Assembly (NCBI GenBank): GCA_028822675.1
Contig: JAPKDE010000143.1
Location: 1 to 6,657 of the forward strand
Direction: 5' to 3'
Length of the DNA: 6,657 nt
Source of the DNA: Dehalococcoidia bacterium
GTDB taxonomy: Bacteria > Chloroflexota > Dehalococcoidia > UBA3495
The position numbers and the translations under genes are program-made. Below, piece after piece: positions 1-5,192 of the stretch (positions are counted from its first letter, which is position 1; each line of letters starts with the position of its first letter). The notes beneath the pieces were generated by a model that saw only the letters and a program-made list of their open reading frames with translations, searched no databases and was not told the DNA's origin.

Positions 1-323
1 GGTCCGGGATGGGTGAGCGTTGGGAAGTCGTCAACAAATTCGAATTGAACCAATACGTGAGCGGCGTCTACGAGAAGCCAACTCACCACTTCCACGAACG
101 TTTGGAAGAGCTGGGCGTGCCCTTCGAGCCCGACTTCGTGATCGACGACTATCCGGAAGTGGTTGCAGCCTTTGGTGGAGTATGGGTCCCCCCTTATTTC
201 TTCAAACGGTCCGTGGACCAGGAGATGCAGCGCATCTACCGCATAGTCTGCGACTTCGCCGCTACCGGGGGCTCCGAAGACAAGCAATACCGCGCCAAGG
301 GAACCATAGTTCCACTCTTCTAG
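1..323 (+). CDS. Unrecognised protein, C-terminal part (5' end probably outside window)
   Basis: I do not recognise this protein. The reading frame is open from the left edge (codons from base 3) to a TAG at 321-323. The first in-window ATG is at 9, but no ribosome-binding site is visible in the eight bases before it, so the gene probably begins upstream and this is its last ~106 residues. The residue pattern looks like genuine soluble protein: many aromatics and histidines (THHFHERL near residue 26 from the ATG), a Val/Pro/Phe-rich stretch (GGVWVPPYFFKR, about 56-67), a predicted amphipathic helix (about 68-86), and a hydrophobic C-terminus (GTIVPLF). There are no membrane segments. The competing +2 frame is Arg-rich and looks like a shadow. 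It lies 69 bases upstream of mutL on the same strand and may be co-transcribed with it. That position does not assign a function. Confidence 0.6.
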   Translation, partial: SGMGERWEVVNKFELNQYVSGVYEKPTHHFHERLEELGVPFEPDFVIDDYPEVVAAFGGVWVPPYFFKRSVDQEMQRIYRIVCDFAATGGSEDKQYRAKGTIVPLF

Positions 324-361
324 GTTCTTTGCTCCAGACGTGGCCCAACACTGGCAATTTT

Positions 362-381
362 GACCTGACACTTTGCAGGTC
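362..381 (+). promoter_or_regulatory. Hairpin in the mutL leader covering the weak ribosome-binding site
   Basis: GACCTG (362-367) and CAGGTC (376-381) form a perfect 6-bp stem with an 8-base loop, ending 11 bases before the mutL ATG. The only Shine-Dalgarno-like sequence before mutL (GCAGG, 375-379) lies in the 3' arm. A competing 7-bp pairing, TCCAGAC (333-339) with GTCTGGA (379-385), shares bases 379-381. The pairings are read directly from the sequence. Any effect on mutL translation is inference, and short stems like this can arise by chance. Confidence 0.3.
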
Positions 382-392
382 TGGACTTCGCC

Positions 393-2123
393 ATGCCCAT
401 TAAAGTCCTTCCCCCAGACCTGTCCGCCAAGATTGCCGCCGGCGAAGTCATTGAACGTCCGGCGTCGGTGGTCAAAGAACTGGTTGAAAACTCCATCGAT
501 GCCGGTTCCAGCCAGATCACCGTTGAGATCAACGGCGGCGGCGTGGATTTGATCAAGGTCATCGATGACGGTCACGGCATACCCTCCGACGAAGTAGCGG
601 TTGCCTTCCAGCGCCACGCCACCAGCAAGATTTCGAACCATGACCAACTGGACGCCATTGCCACCTTGGGATTCAGAGGCGAGGCCCTGCCAAGCGTCGC
701 CGCCGTCTCCCGCATCGTCATCACCACCAGACAACCGCTAAACCCAGGTGGATTCCGATTGGCGATGGACTGGGGTGAACCCGAATCGTCCGGCGCGCAC
801 GGCTGCCCCTCTGGCACCGCCGTGGAAGTCTCAGATTTGTTCGGTAACCTGCCGGCACGGCGCAAATTCCTCCGGTCCACCTCCGCCGAAACCTCCCGTA
901 TCCAAGAACTGGTCAGCCGTTACGCATTGGTCTTCCCAGGCGTTAGGTTTCAATTGATTGTCGATGGCAAGATTTCATTCACGAGCCCCGGTAACGGCCT
1001 GCCGCGAGAAGCGCTGTTGGCGGTCTACGGACCGCAGGCGGCCACCGCAATGCTGGAGATTCAGGAGCAAAACCCGGAAACCGGCTACCAAGTGGACGGC
1101 TTTGTCAGTGCGCCCAGCCTGTCGCGCGCCAACCGCAGTTACATGACCTTCTTCGTCAACCGACGCTGGATCCAGAGCCGGATGCTCTCCTACGCGGTTG
1201 AGGAGGCGTATATGGGCCTGTTACAGGTCAAACGCTATCCTTTGTCAGCTCTGAACATAATCATCCCCTATGAGGACGTGGACGTTAATTATCATCCGTC
1301 CAAACGCGAGGTGAGGTTCAGGGAAGAGAGTAGAGTGTTTTCCACGGTGCAGCGTGCGGTGCGCGCGGTATTGGTGGCTGATTCGCCGGTGCCTTCTTTG
1401 GCACCACCACCGGGTTCGGATTATCAAACCGAGGTACCCACTTCGTTTTTCCCCCGAAGCGCCTTTGGCGGAGTGCGTAATGGGGGCAGCATGCCTGATT
1501 ATCCGGCGGGTTTGTCGATCGGACCGCAGGACTTAACCGAACCAGGCCAAGCAGCTCCGCCACTAAAGGTTGTGGGTCAACTCAAGCTGACCTACATCGT
1601 TGCGGAGGGCTCAGATGGGATGATCTTGGTGGATCAACATGCAGCCCACGAACGGGTGTTGTTTGACCGTATCTGCGCGAAGAAAGGTGAACAGGAGCCA
1701 CAGTCGCAGCAGCTATTGGAACCAATTTCGGTGGAACTGTCGCCGGCACAGGGCGACACCTTGAAGTCCAACCAAGAAGAATTGGAACGGTACGGGTTTT
1801 CATTTGAACCCTTTGGCGACGGCAGCTACCTGCTGCGGGCAGTGCCGGTCATCTTCAGTGACGGCGATCCAGCCAAGTCGTTATTGGACGTTCTGGATAT
1901 GACAGCCTTTGAGGGTTTGGTGCGGCAAAAAGAGGATGTGACGGCGGCATCGATAGCCTGCCATGGGGCCATCAGAGCGGGGAAGTCATTGACGGACCCG
2001 GAGATGGTGGCGCTGTTGGAACAATTAGAAGCAACGCCCAATCCACATACTTGCCCCCACGGGCGACCAACCATGGTCCATTTCAGTTCCATGCACATGG
2101 AACGGGAGTTTGGCCGCCGTTAG
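393..2123 (+). CDS. mutL: DNA mismatch repair protein MutL (endonuclease type)
   Basis: MutL couples mismatch recognition by MutS to strand incision and removal; it is a cytoplasmic dimeric ATPase. The 576 residues carry the whole family architecture. The N-terminal GHKL ATPase has ELVENSIDAG (29-38, with Glu29 and Asn33), DDGHGI (58-63), TSKI (77-80), GFRGEAL (93-99) and a conserved Lys in DVNYHPSKREVRF (Lys304). A short Pro-rich linker (about 330-390) follows. The C-terminal dimerisation and nuclease domain has DQHAAHE (414-420), ACHGAIRAG (522-530), CPHGRP (554-559) and FGR (573-575), the metal-binding set found in nicking MutL/PMS2 proteins and absent from E. coli MutL. A QxxLxP sequence (Gln439-Pro444) sits where the sliding-clamp-binding motif is expected. 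The last acid of DQHA-x2-E-x4-E is Asp425 instead of Glu. The ATG gives MPIKVLPP, aligning with family N-termini, so this start is preferred despite a weak ribosome-binding site. The gene is complete; no mutS is in the window. Confidence 0.98.
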   Translation: MPIKVLPPDLSAKIAAGEVIERPASVVKELVENSIDAGSSQITVEINGGGVDLIKVIDDGHGIPSDEVAVAFQRHATSKISNHDQLDAIATLGFRGEALPSVAAVSRIVITTRQPLNPGGFRLAMDWGEPESSGAHGCPSGTAVEVSDLFGNLPARRKFLRSTSAETSRIQELVSRYALVFPGVRFQLIVDGKISFTSPGNGLPREALLAVYGPQAATAMLEIQEQNPETGYQVDGFVSAPSLSRANRSYMTFFVNRRWIQSRMLSYAVEEAYMGLLQVKRYPLSALNIIIPYEDVDVNYHPSKREVRFREESRVFSTVQRAVRAVLVADSPVPSLAPPPGSDYQTEVPTSFFPRSAFGGVRNGGSMPDYPAGLSIGPQDLTEPGQAAPPLKVVGQLKLTYIVAEGSDGMILVDQHAAHERVLFDRICAKKGEQEPQSQQLLEPISVELSPAQGDTLKSNQEELERYGFSFEPFGDGSYLLRAVPVIFSDGDPAKSLLDVLDMTAFEGLVRQKEDVTAASIACHGAIRAGKSLTDPEMVALLEQLEATPNPHTCPHGRPTMVHFSSMHMEREFGRR

Positions 2124-2147
2124 GCCCTTCGGGCGTTTCGCAATAGT

Positions 2148-2192
2148 TCCTTCCCCCGAGACGAGGGAAGGCCAGGACGGGGGCACTGCCCC
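2148..2192. repeat. Candidate dispersed intergenic palindromic (REP-like) element
   Basis: The block consists of the 7-bp stem-loop (2149-2171), a short spacer, and a second 5-bp GC hairpin, GGGGC-ACT-GCCCC (2180-2192). A C-rich palindrome followed by a G-rich tail of this layout resembles the CCCTCTCCC/GGGAGAGGG-type repeats scattered between genes in many bacterial genomes. Only one copy is in this window, so repetition is inferred from resemblance, not shown. Confidence 0.3.
2149..2171. terminator. 7-bp hairpin between convergent genes (possible bidirectional terminator)
   Basis: CCTTCCC (2149-2155) pairs perfectly with GGGAAGG (2165-2171) across a 9-base loop. It sits in the 88-base spacer between the mutL stop and the stop of the leftward Tat-signal gene, where a shared terminator would be expected. 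Neither side has a T-tract directly after the stem, so it is not a canonical Rho-independent terminator. It may work with the second hairpin at 2180-2192, or be part of a repeat element. Confidence 0.35.
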
Positions 2193-2211
2193 ATAGAGCT
2201 ATCCCTGGAGA

Positions 2212-2433
2212 CTAGGAGCGGCGGGGGTCTTGGCGGGGATCGGAGGCCGGATGGAAGATGGATTCTTCACCAGGGAATTCTTGGGTGGCAGCCTTTTGCT
2301 TGTCGGAGCGAATGCCCAACATGCCAAGTGGTCCACCTACTAAAGCCAAAGCGGCGGCGCCCAAGCCCATCTTGGCTAGGAAGCTACGGCGAGTCTGGCC
2401 GGATTTCTTTTGTGGTTCAATCTCGTTGCCCAA
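2212..2433 (-). CDS. Twin-arginine (Tat) signal miniprotein, 73 aa
   Basis: This small protein is dominated by a Tat export signal. It has a polar N-region (1-14), the twin-arginine motif T-R-R-S-F-L-A-K (14-21), a hydrophobic helix rich in Ala, Gly and Leu (22-41), then a polar tail of only about 32 residues (RSDKQKAATQEFPGEESIF... ending in PRRS). No cofactor motif or cysteine is present in the tail. Translation starts at TTG (2433-2431): an in-frame TAG lies three codons upstream, and AGGAG (2440-2444) sits six bases before the TTG, a near-ideal arrangement. A promoter-like pair lies about 75 bases upstream. The gene follows the flavoprotein gene on the same strand after 169 bases and converges with mutL. 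It could be a membrane-anchored or exported small subunit carried by the Tat route, perhaps with a larger partner encoded elsewhere. Short Tat proteins of this kind exist beside redox enzymes, but I cannot name a family for this one. Confidence 0.72.
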   Translation of the reverse strand: MGNEIEPQKKSGQTRRSFLAKMGLGAAALALVGGPLGMLGIRSDKQKAATQEFPGEESIFHPASDPRQDPRRS

Positions 2434-2439
2434 GGTTTT

Positions 2440-2444
2440 CTCCT
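2440..2444 (-). promoter_or_regulatory. Shine-Dalgarno site fixing a TTG start
   Basis: On the minus strand AGGAG is followed by six bases (AAAACC) and TTG. It is the strongest ribosome-binding site in the window and decides the non-ATG start of the Tat-signal miniprotein. Just upstream, AGCCC (2467-2463 on the transcript) and GGGCT (2456-2452) can form a small hairpin ending eight bases before the site. Confidence 0.7.
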
Positions 2445-2508
2445 ACCAGTGAGCCCATACACGGGCTGTTGTTGCCTTGTATTCCCTCATAAGTCCAGGG
2501 ACAGGTAG

Positions 2509-2536
2509 ATTGTACAAGACGGTTGGGGATTTGCAA
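2509..2536 (-). promoter_or_regulatory. Candidate sigma70-type promoter for the Tat miniprotein gene
   Basis: On the minus strand TTGCAA (2531-2536, 4/6 match to the -35 consensus) is followed by a 16-base spacer and TACAAT (2509-2514, 5/6 match to the -10 consensus). Transcription would start near 2502, giving a leader of roughly 70 bases before the TTG. It lies in the 169-base gap after the flavoprotein gene, which fits the miniprotein having its own promoter. The rest of that gap holds only a weak bulged hairpin (about 2559-2583) and no further gene. Confidence 0.45.
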
Positions 2537-2602
2537 CACTACGCACACCGTCTAATTGCCGGTCTTCTTGTTAGACTTCCGGGGCTGCTTTAAGTAGTGC
2601 TA

Positions 2603-3937
2603 TTAAGGTTCAGGCTGACCAGAGGTGTCTTCGAGTACCATTTGGGCCACTTGAATGCCCATACGAACTGAATAGTTGGTGCCACGGTCTTCTGGGTATA
2701 TCTGGGTGGTATTGGCCAGGTAGAGCCCGTTGAGCGGCGTGCGGTGCTCCGGAATACCAGCCTCGTAGTTGATGCCGACAATGGGCTGGGCTCCATCCAA
2801 TCGGTGATGGTGGTATTCAATGACCCAGGACCGATCAAAGTCCGGATTGATTTTCTGCAGGTGGGGCACGAACAGGTCCATGAGGTCTTCGGCAGACATC
2901 TCGTACAACTCGCTACCCCGGTTGGGATAGTTGCTGATGTAGAGAATGTGCTTCCCACCGTACAAATCTTTGTCGATCATGTTGGTGTGCTCAATCAGGG
3001 CAACGAACGGCATGGTGGGGTCTGCGATGTTCATCCAATATTTGTTGGTGAAGGGTCGGTCCATCACCAGTACCATCAGCACCGCCGACAGGTAGTTGAT
3101 GCCTTCCAGTTTGTCGGTGTATTCCTGAGGCATCGGTGGGGCCAGCCTCGTGAATACGTACGATGGAGTGGTGGCGATGACGGCATCATATTCCCGCCGC
3201 TCCGGCTCGCCGCCATTGATCTGCACTTCCAACGTGGTGGCTGATCCGTCAGACTCGATTATCTTGGAAGCGGACGAAGATGTGTGTAGCTGGCCGCCCT
3301 GCCGGACGATGTGCTCAGCCAGGACGTCAATCACCTCACCGAAGCTGCCCATGGGGTAGCCCAAGCGCTCCACCTGGCCGGCTCCCTTACGTGACGCCAC
3401 TCGCAGCGTAACTTTGTTCCAGATCCAGGTCATACCGATCTTGTCGTAGTACTCGCCAAACTTGCCACGCAGCAGCGGCTCCCAGATGACTTCGTAGCCC
3501 TTTTTCCCCATGTGACTGGTCAACCAGGATTGAGCTGTGACCCCTTCAAACTGTTTGTATGACTTTGTTTTCTGAAGCTTTAGCGTCCAGAATCCGACCC
3601 TGATTCGGTCTAAGATCGGCAACGGTTTAAATTTTAGGAGGTCCATGGGGTTGGCGAAGTCCCAGATATTTCCACCGTGGTAGAACCCAACACTGGACTG
3701 AAGCCACTCGAGTTTATCGCCCAGACCCAGCTCTTCGATCAGTTCTGTAATGCTGGTATCGCTGATGAACAGATGGTGATAACCACGCTCCAAGCGGCCA
3801 CCGAACACGTCAAATGTGGAAGCCTGACCGCCAAGAAAGGGCGCAACTTCAAAGACCTCTGCAAAATGGCCTGCTTTCGTCAGATGATGGGCTGCGGCCA
3901 GACCCGCCACGCCGCCGCCGATGATACCAACTCGCAT
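2603..3937 (-). CDS. NAD(P)/FAD-dependent oxidoreductase, flavin amine oxidase / phytoene desaturase-like
   Basis: This is a 444-residue flavoprotein. The N-terminus is a Rossmann dinucleotide-binding fold with GGGVAG (GxGxxG, residues 7-12), the ribose-binding acid Glu30, and a GG pair (36-37) in the order typical of amine oxidase, protoporphyrinogen oxidase and phytoene desaturase-like enzymes. The C-terminal FAD-contacting segment is also present (about 404-434: GLYLANTTQIYPEDRGTN and the following helix). No signal peptide or clear transmembrane helix is seen, so it is probably cytosolic or membrane-associated. Its ATG overlaps the flippase stop by one base (TGATG), and GAGGA (3944-3948) is placed six bases before it, so translation is probably coupled. 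Family members oxidise or isomerise amines, carotenoids, isoprenoids or sugars; the substrate here is unknown. Coupling to a UPF0104-type gene suggests a lipid or lipid-carrier substrate, which is inference. It is not a recognisable UDP-galactopyranose mutase. Confidence 0.88.
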   Translation of the reverse strand: MRVGIIGGGVAGLAAAHHLTKAGHFAEVFEVAPFLGGQASTFDVFGGRLERGYHHLFISDTSITELIEELGLGDKLEWLQSSVGFYHGGNIWDFANPMDLLKFKPLPILDRIRVGFWTLKLQKTKSYKQFEGVTAQSWLTSHMGKKGYEVIWEPLLRGKFGEYYDKIGMTWIWNKVTLRVASRKGAGQVERLGYPMGSFGEVIDVLAEHIVRQGGQLHTSSSASKIIESDGSATTLEVQINGGEPERREYDAVIATTPSYVFTRLAPPMPQEYTDKLEGINYLSAVLMVLVMDRPFTNKYWMNIADPTMPFVALIEHTNMIDKDLYGGKHILYISNYPNRGSELYEMSAEDLMDLFVPHLQKINPDFDRSWVIEYHHHRLDGAQPIVGINYEAGIPEHRTPLNGLYLANTTQIYPEDRGTNYSVRMGIQVAQMVLEDTSGQPEP

Positions 3938-3948
3938 CAGTCGTCCTC
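3935..3948 (-). promoter_or_regulatory. TGATG stop-start overlap with ribosome-binding site (translational coupling)
   Basis: On the minus strand GAGGA (3944-3948) is followed by six bases and ATG (3937-3935). The upstream gene's TGA (3939-3937) shares its final A with that ATG. A ribosome terminating on the flippase message is positioned to restart on the flavoprotein, so the two products are expected in linked amounts. Confidence 0.75.
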
Positions 3949-5064
3949 TGCGGCGGTTTCGCTGGCCAAGCTGGTTGTGGTTTCCAGGCTGCCGGCCCGA
4001 CTGGCAGAACTCAGATCACGGAGGGATAGATTACTCCTCCAGAGCAGGGCCAGGCCCACTAAGTTGACCGGCAACCAGAGGGCCACCAGGTGGACAAACC
4101 CACTGTAGGCACCGGCTAGGGATGCGCCGACCCCCAGAGCCATCAGTGTCTGCTGGGCCACTATCTCAAAAGGCCCAATGCCGCCAATAGCGCTGGGCAC
4201 TGAGGTCGCGAGGTTGGACGTAGCGGTCAACAGCAGCACCACTAGTATCAGAACGCCCACCGAATCGAAATGTTCGTCGATGCCAAAGGAGTAGGCCAAC
4301 ATGAAATACATGGAGCCTTCCAGCAGCCATACCGGCAACGAATATATGAACAGGGAAAGGTGCTTGGTGGGCGAATTCAACACGGCCAGCCCGGTGACAA
4401 AGGTCCAAAACAGCCCTTTAATTTTGGGTCTAACGCCGGCGGGGAAGATGTTCAACCAACCTTCCATCCGCTTGGCAAAGGCTGGTGAACTGCCGAGCAA
4501 CGTGAAGACTGTCAGCAACAGGGTAAATGCTGCAATGGCCGCAATTAGGAAGACGACTCCGGCAGTCCGGGAAACATCGGAGGTCCCATCGAATACGCCC
4601 AGTAGTAGCAGCCACGGTGCGGCGAGGGCCGCGAACGCCAGGAGTGTTATCCCATCGTAGACACGCTCTACGGCAATGGTTGCTAGGGCGGAACTGGTGT
4701 TCAGGTTCTCCCGTCGGGCCAGGTGGTAAGACCGGACCAATTCTCCCAACCGCACCGGCAGCAGATTATTGGCCATGTAGCCGATGATCACCACCGGATA
4801 AAGGCGGCGCACCGAAATGATTCCCATGGGTGCCAACAGAAACTGCCAGCGGATGGCACGGAACAACACAGCAACGAAATAAACCGCAATCGATGGTGCC
4901 AACAGGAAATAGTTGGCATCTCTGAGGGAGTCTTTAAGATCGCTGAGGTCTACCTGGTACAGAAGCAGCAGCAACAACCCGACGCTGATCGCACCTCCCA
5001 ACCAGAATTGCCATGTCTTGGAGAACAACTGCAAAGTACCTTTTAGGTTATTGAACCAATCCAA
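3937..5064 (-). CDS. Flippase-like membrane protein, UPF0104 / LPG_synthase_TM family
   Basis: This polytopic inner-membrane protein of up to 375 residues has about eight predicted transmembrane segments (roughly 20-38, 52-70, 139-157, 167-190, 237-257, 268-288, 293-313, 320-343). It carries the signature motifs of the lysylphosphatidylglycerol synthase TM / UPF0104 family: RAIRWQFLL (69-77), GYMANNLLPVRLGELVR (95-111), AVERVYDG (131-138) and PSAIGGIGPFE (290-300). The family includes the MprF flippase domain and the hopanoid-associated HpnL. It lacks the soluble aminoacyl-transferase domain of MprF, so lipid transport or a glycolipid-related role is likelier than lipid aminoacylation. The ~32-residue tail is Ser/Thr-rich and acidic. 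The start is uncertain. TTG at 5064 follows directly on an in-frame TGA and has no ribosome-binding site. TTG codons at 5034 and 5028 lie just after AAAAGG (5039-5044) and would shorten it by 10 or 12 residues. No early in-frame ATG exists. Confidence 0.9.
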   Translation of the reverse strand: MDWFNNLKGTLQLFSKTWQFWLGGAISVGLLLLLLYQVDLSDLKDSLRDANYFLLAPSIAVYFVAVLFRAIRWQFLLAPMGIISVRRLYPVVIIGYMANNLLPVRLGELVRSYHLARRENLNTSSALATIAVERVYDGITLLAFAALAAPWLLLLGVFDGTSDVSRTAGVVFLIAAIAAFTLLLTVFTLLGSSPAFAKRMEGWLNIFPAGVRPKIKGLFWTFVTGLAVLNSPTKHLSLFIYSLPVWLLEGSMYFMLAYSFGIDEHFDSVGVLILVVLLLTATSNLATSVPSAIGGIGPFEIVAQQTLMALGVGASLAGAYSGFVHLVALWLPVNLVGLALLWRSNLSLRDLSSASRAGSLETTTSLASETAAEDD

Positions 5065-5100
5065 TCAACCGCAATTGATTGGCTAGGGGAATCAATTTGC
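5061..5100 (-). promoter_or_regulatory. Bistable inverted-repeat leader at the flippase start (attenuator- or operator-like)
   Basis: On the minus-strand transcript three adjacent segments compete. GCAAATTGATT (5100-5090) can pair with AATCAATTGC (5080-5071) as a 10-bp stem with one bulged A and a 9-base loop. CCAATCAA (5082-5075) can instead pair with TTGATTGG (5068-5061) as a perfect 8-bp stem with a 6-base loop. The two stems share 5075-5080, so they exclude each other, and the second buries the TTG at 5064-5062. At DNA level the same bases are three regularly spaced TTGATT/AATCAA half-sites, which could be repressor or activator binding sites. The pairing is seen directly; the switching role is inference. 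Confidence 0.4.
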
Positions 5101-5137
5101 CGACTGAGCGTGTCGATTGAATAATTAGCCTTGAATC

Positions 5138-5166
5138 AGTATACCTGTGGCTTTTAATCTTGAAAA
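5138..5166 (-). promoter_or_regulatory. Candidate sigma70-type promoter for the flippase-flavoprotein pair
   Basis: On the minus strand TTTTCA (5161-5166, 4/6 match to -35) is followed by a 17-base spacer and TATACT (5138-5143, 5/6 match to -10). A start near 5131 would give a leader of about 67 bases that contains the competing inverted repeats at 5061-5100. It lies in the 128-base gap after the TIGR03663 gene, so the downstream pair may be expressed independently as well as by read-through. That gap holds no gene, and I see no convincing terminator in it. Confidence 0.42.
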
Positions 5167-5192
5167 TCGTATCTGGGTGAGCCCACTGGTAA

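Noticed and set aside
360..388. Promoter for mutL with TTGACC as -35
   Set aside because: No -10-like hexamer at 16-18 bases (GGACTT at the 17-base position), and it would leave almost no leader before the ATG.
20..403. Open frame on the + strand overlapping the first gene and the mutL start
   Set aside because: It is Arg-rich and low in plausible structure, overlaps a better frame for most of its length and runs into mutL; a shadow.
2559..2583. Terminator after the flavoprotein gene
   Set aside because: The CCG-GTCT/AGAC-CGG pairing needs a three-base bulge and has no T-tract after it on the minus strand.
2744..3244. 166-codon + strand frame opposite the flavoprotein gene
   Set aside because: It lies wholly antisense to a gene with clear FAD-binding motifs, has no recognisable domain and no ribosome-binding site.
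3677..4108. 143-codon + strand frame across the flippase/flavoprotein junction
   Set aside because: Antisense to two well-supported genes; composition is that of a shadow frame.
4301..4660. + strand frame antisense to the flippase-like gene
   Set aside because: Opposite a polytopic membrane gene with intact family motifs; no independent evidence.
5172..5188. Terminator after the TIGR03663 gene (TGGG-CTCA-CCCA)
   Set aside because: Only a 4-bp stem, and the nearest T run is too far from the stem base.
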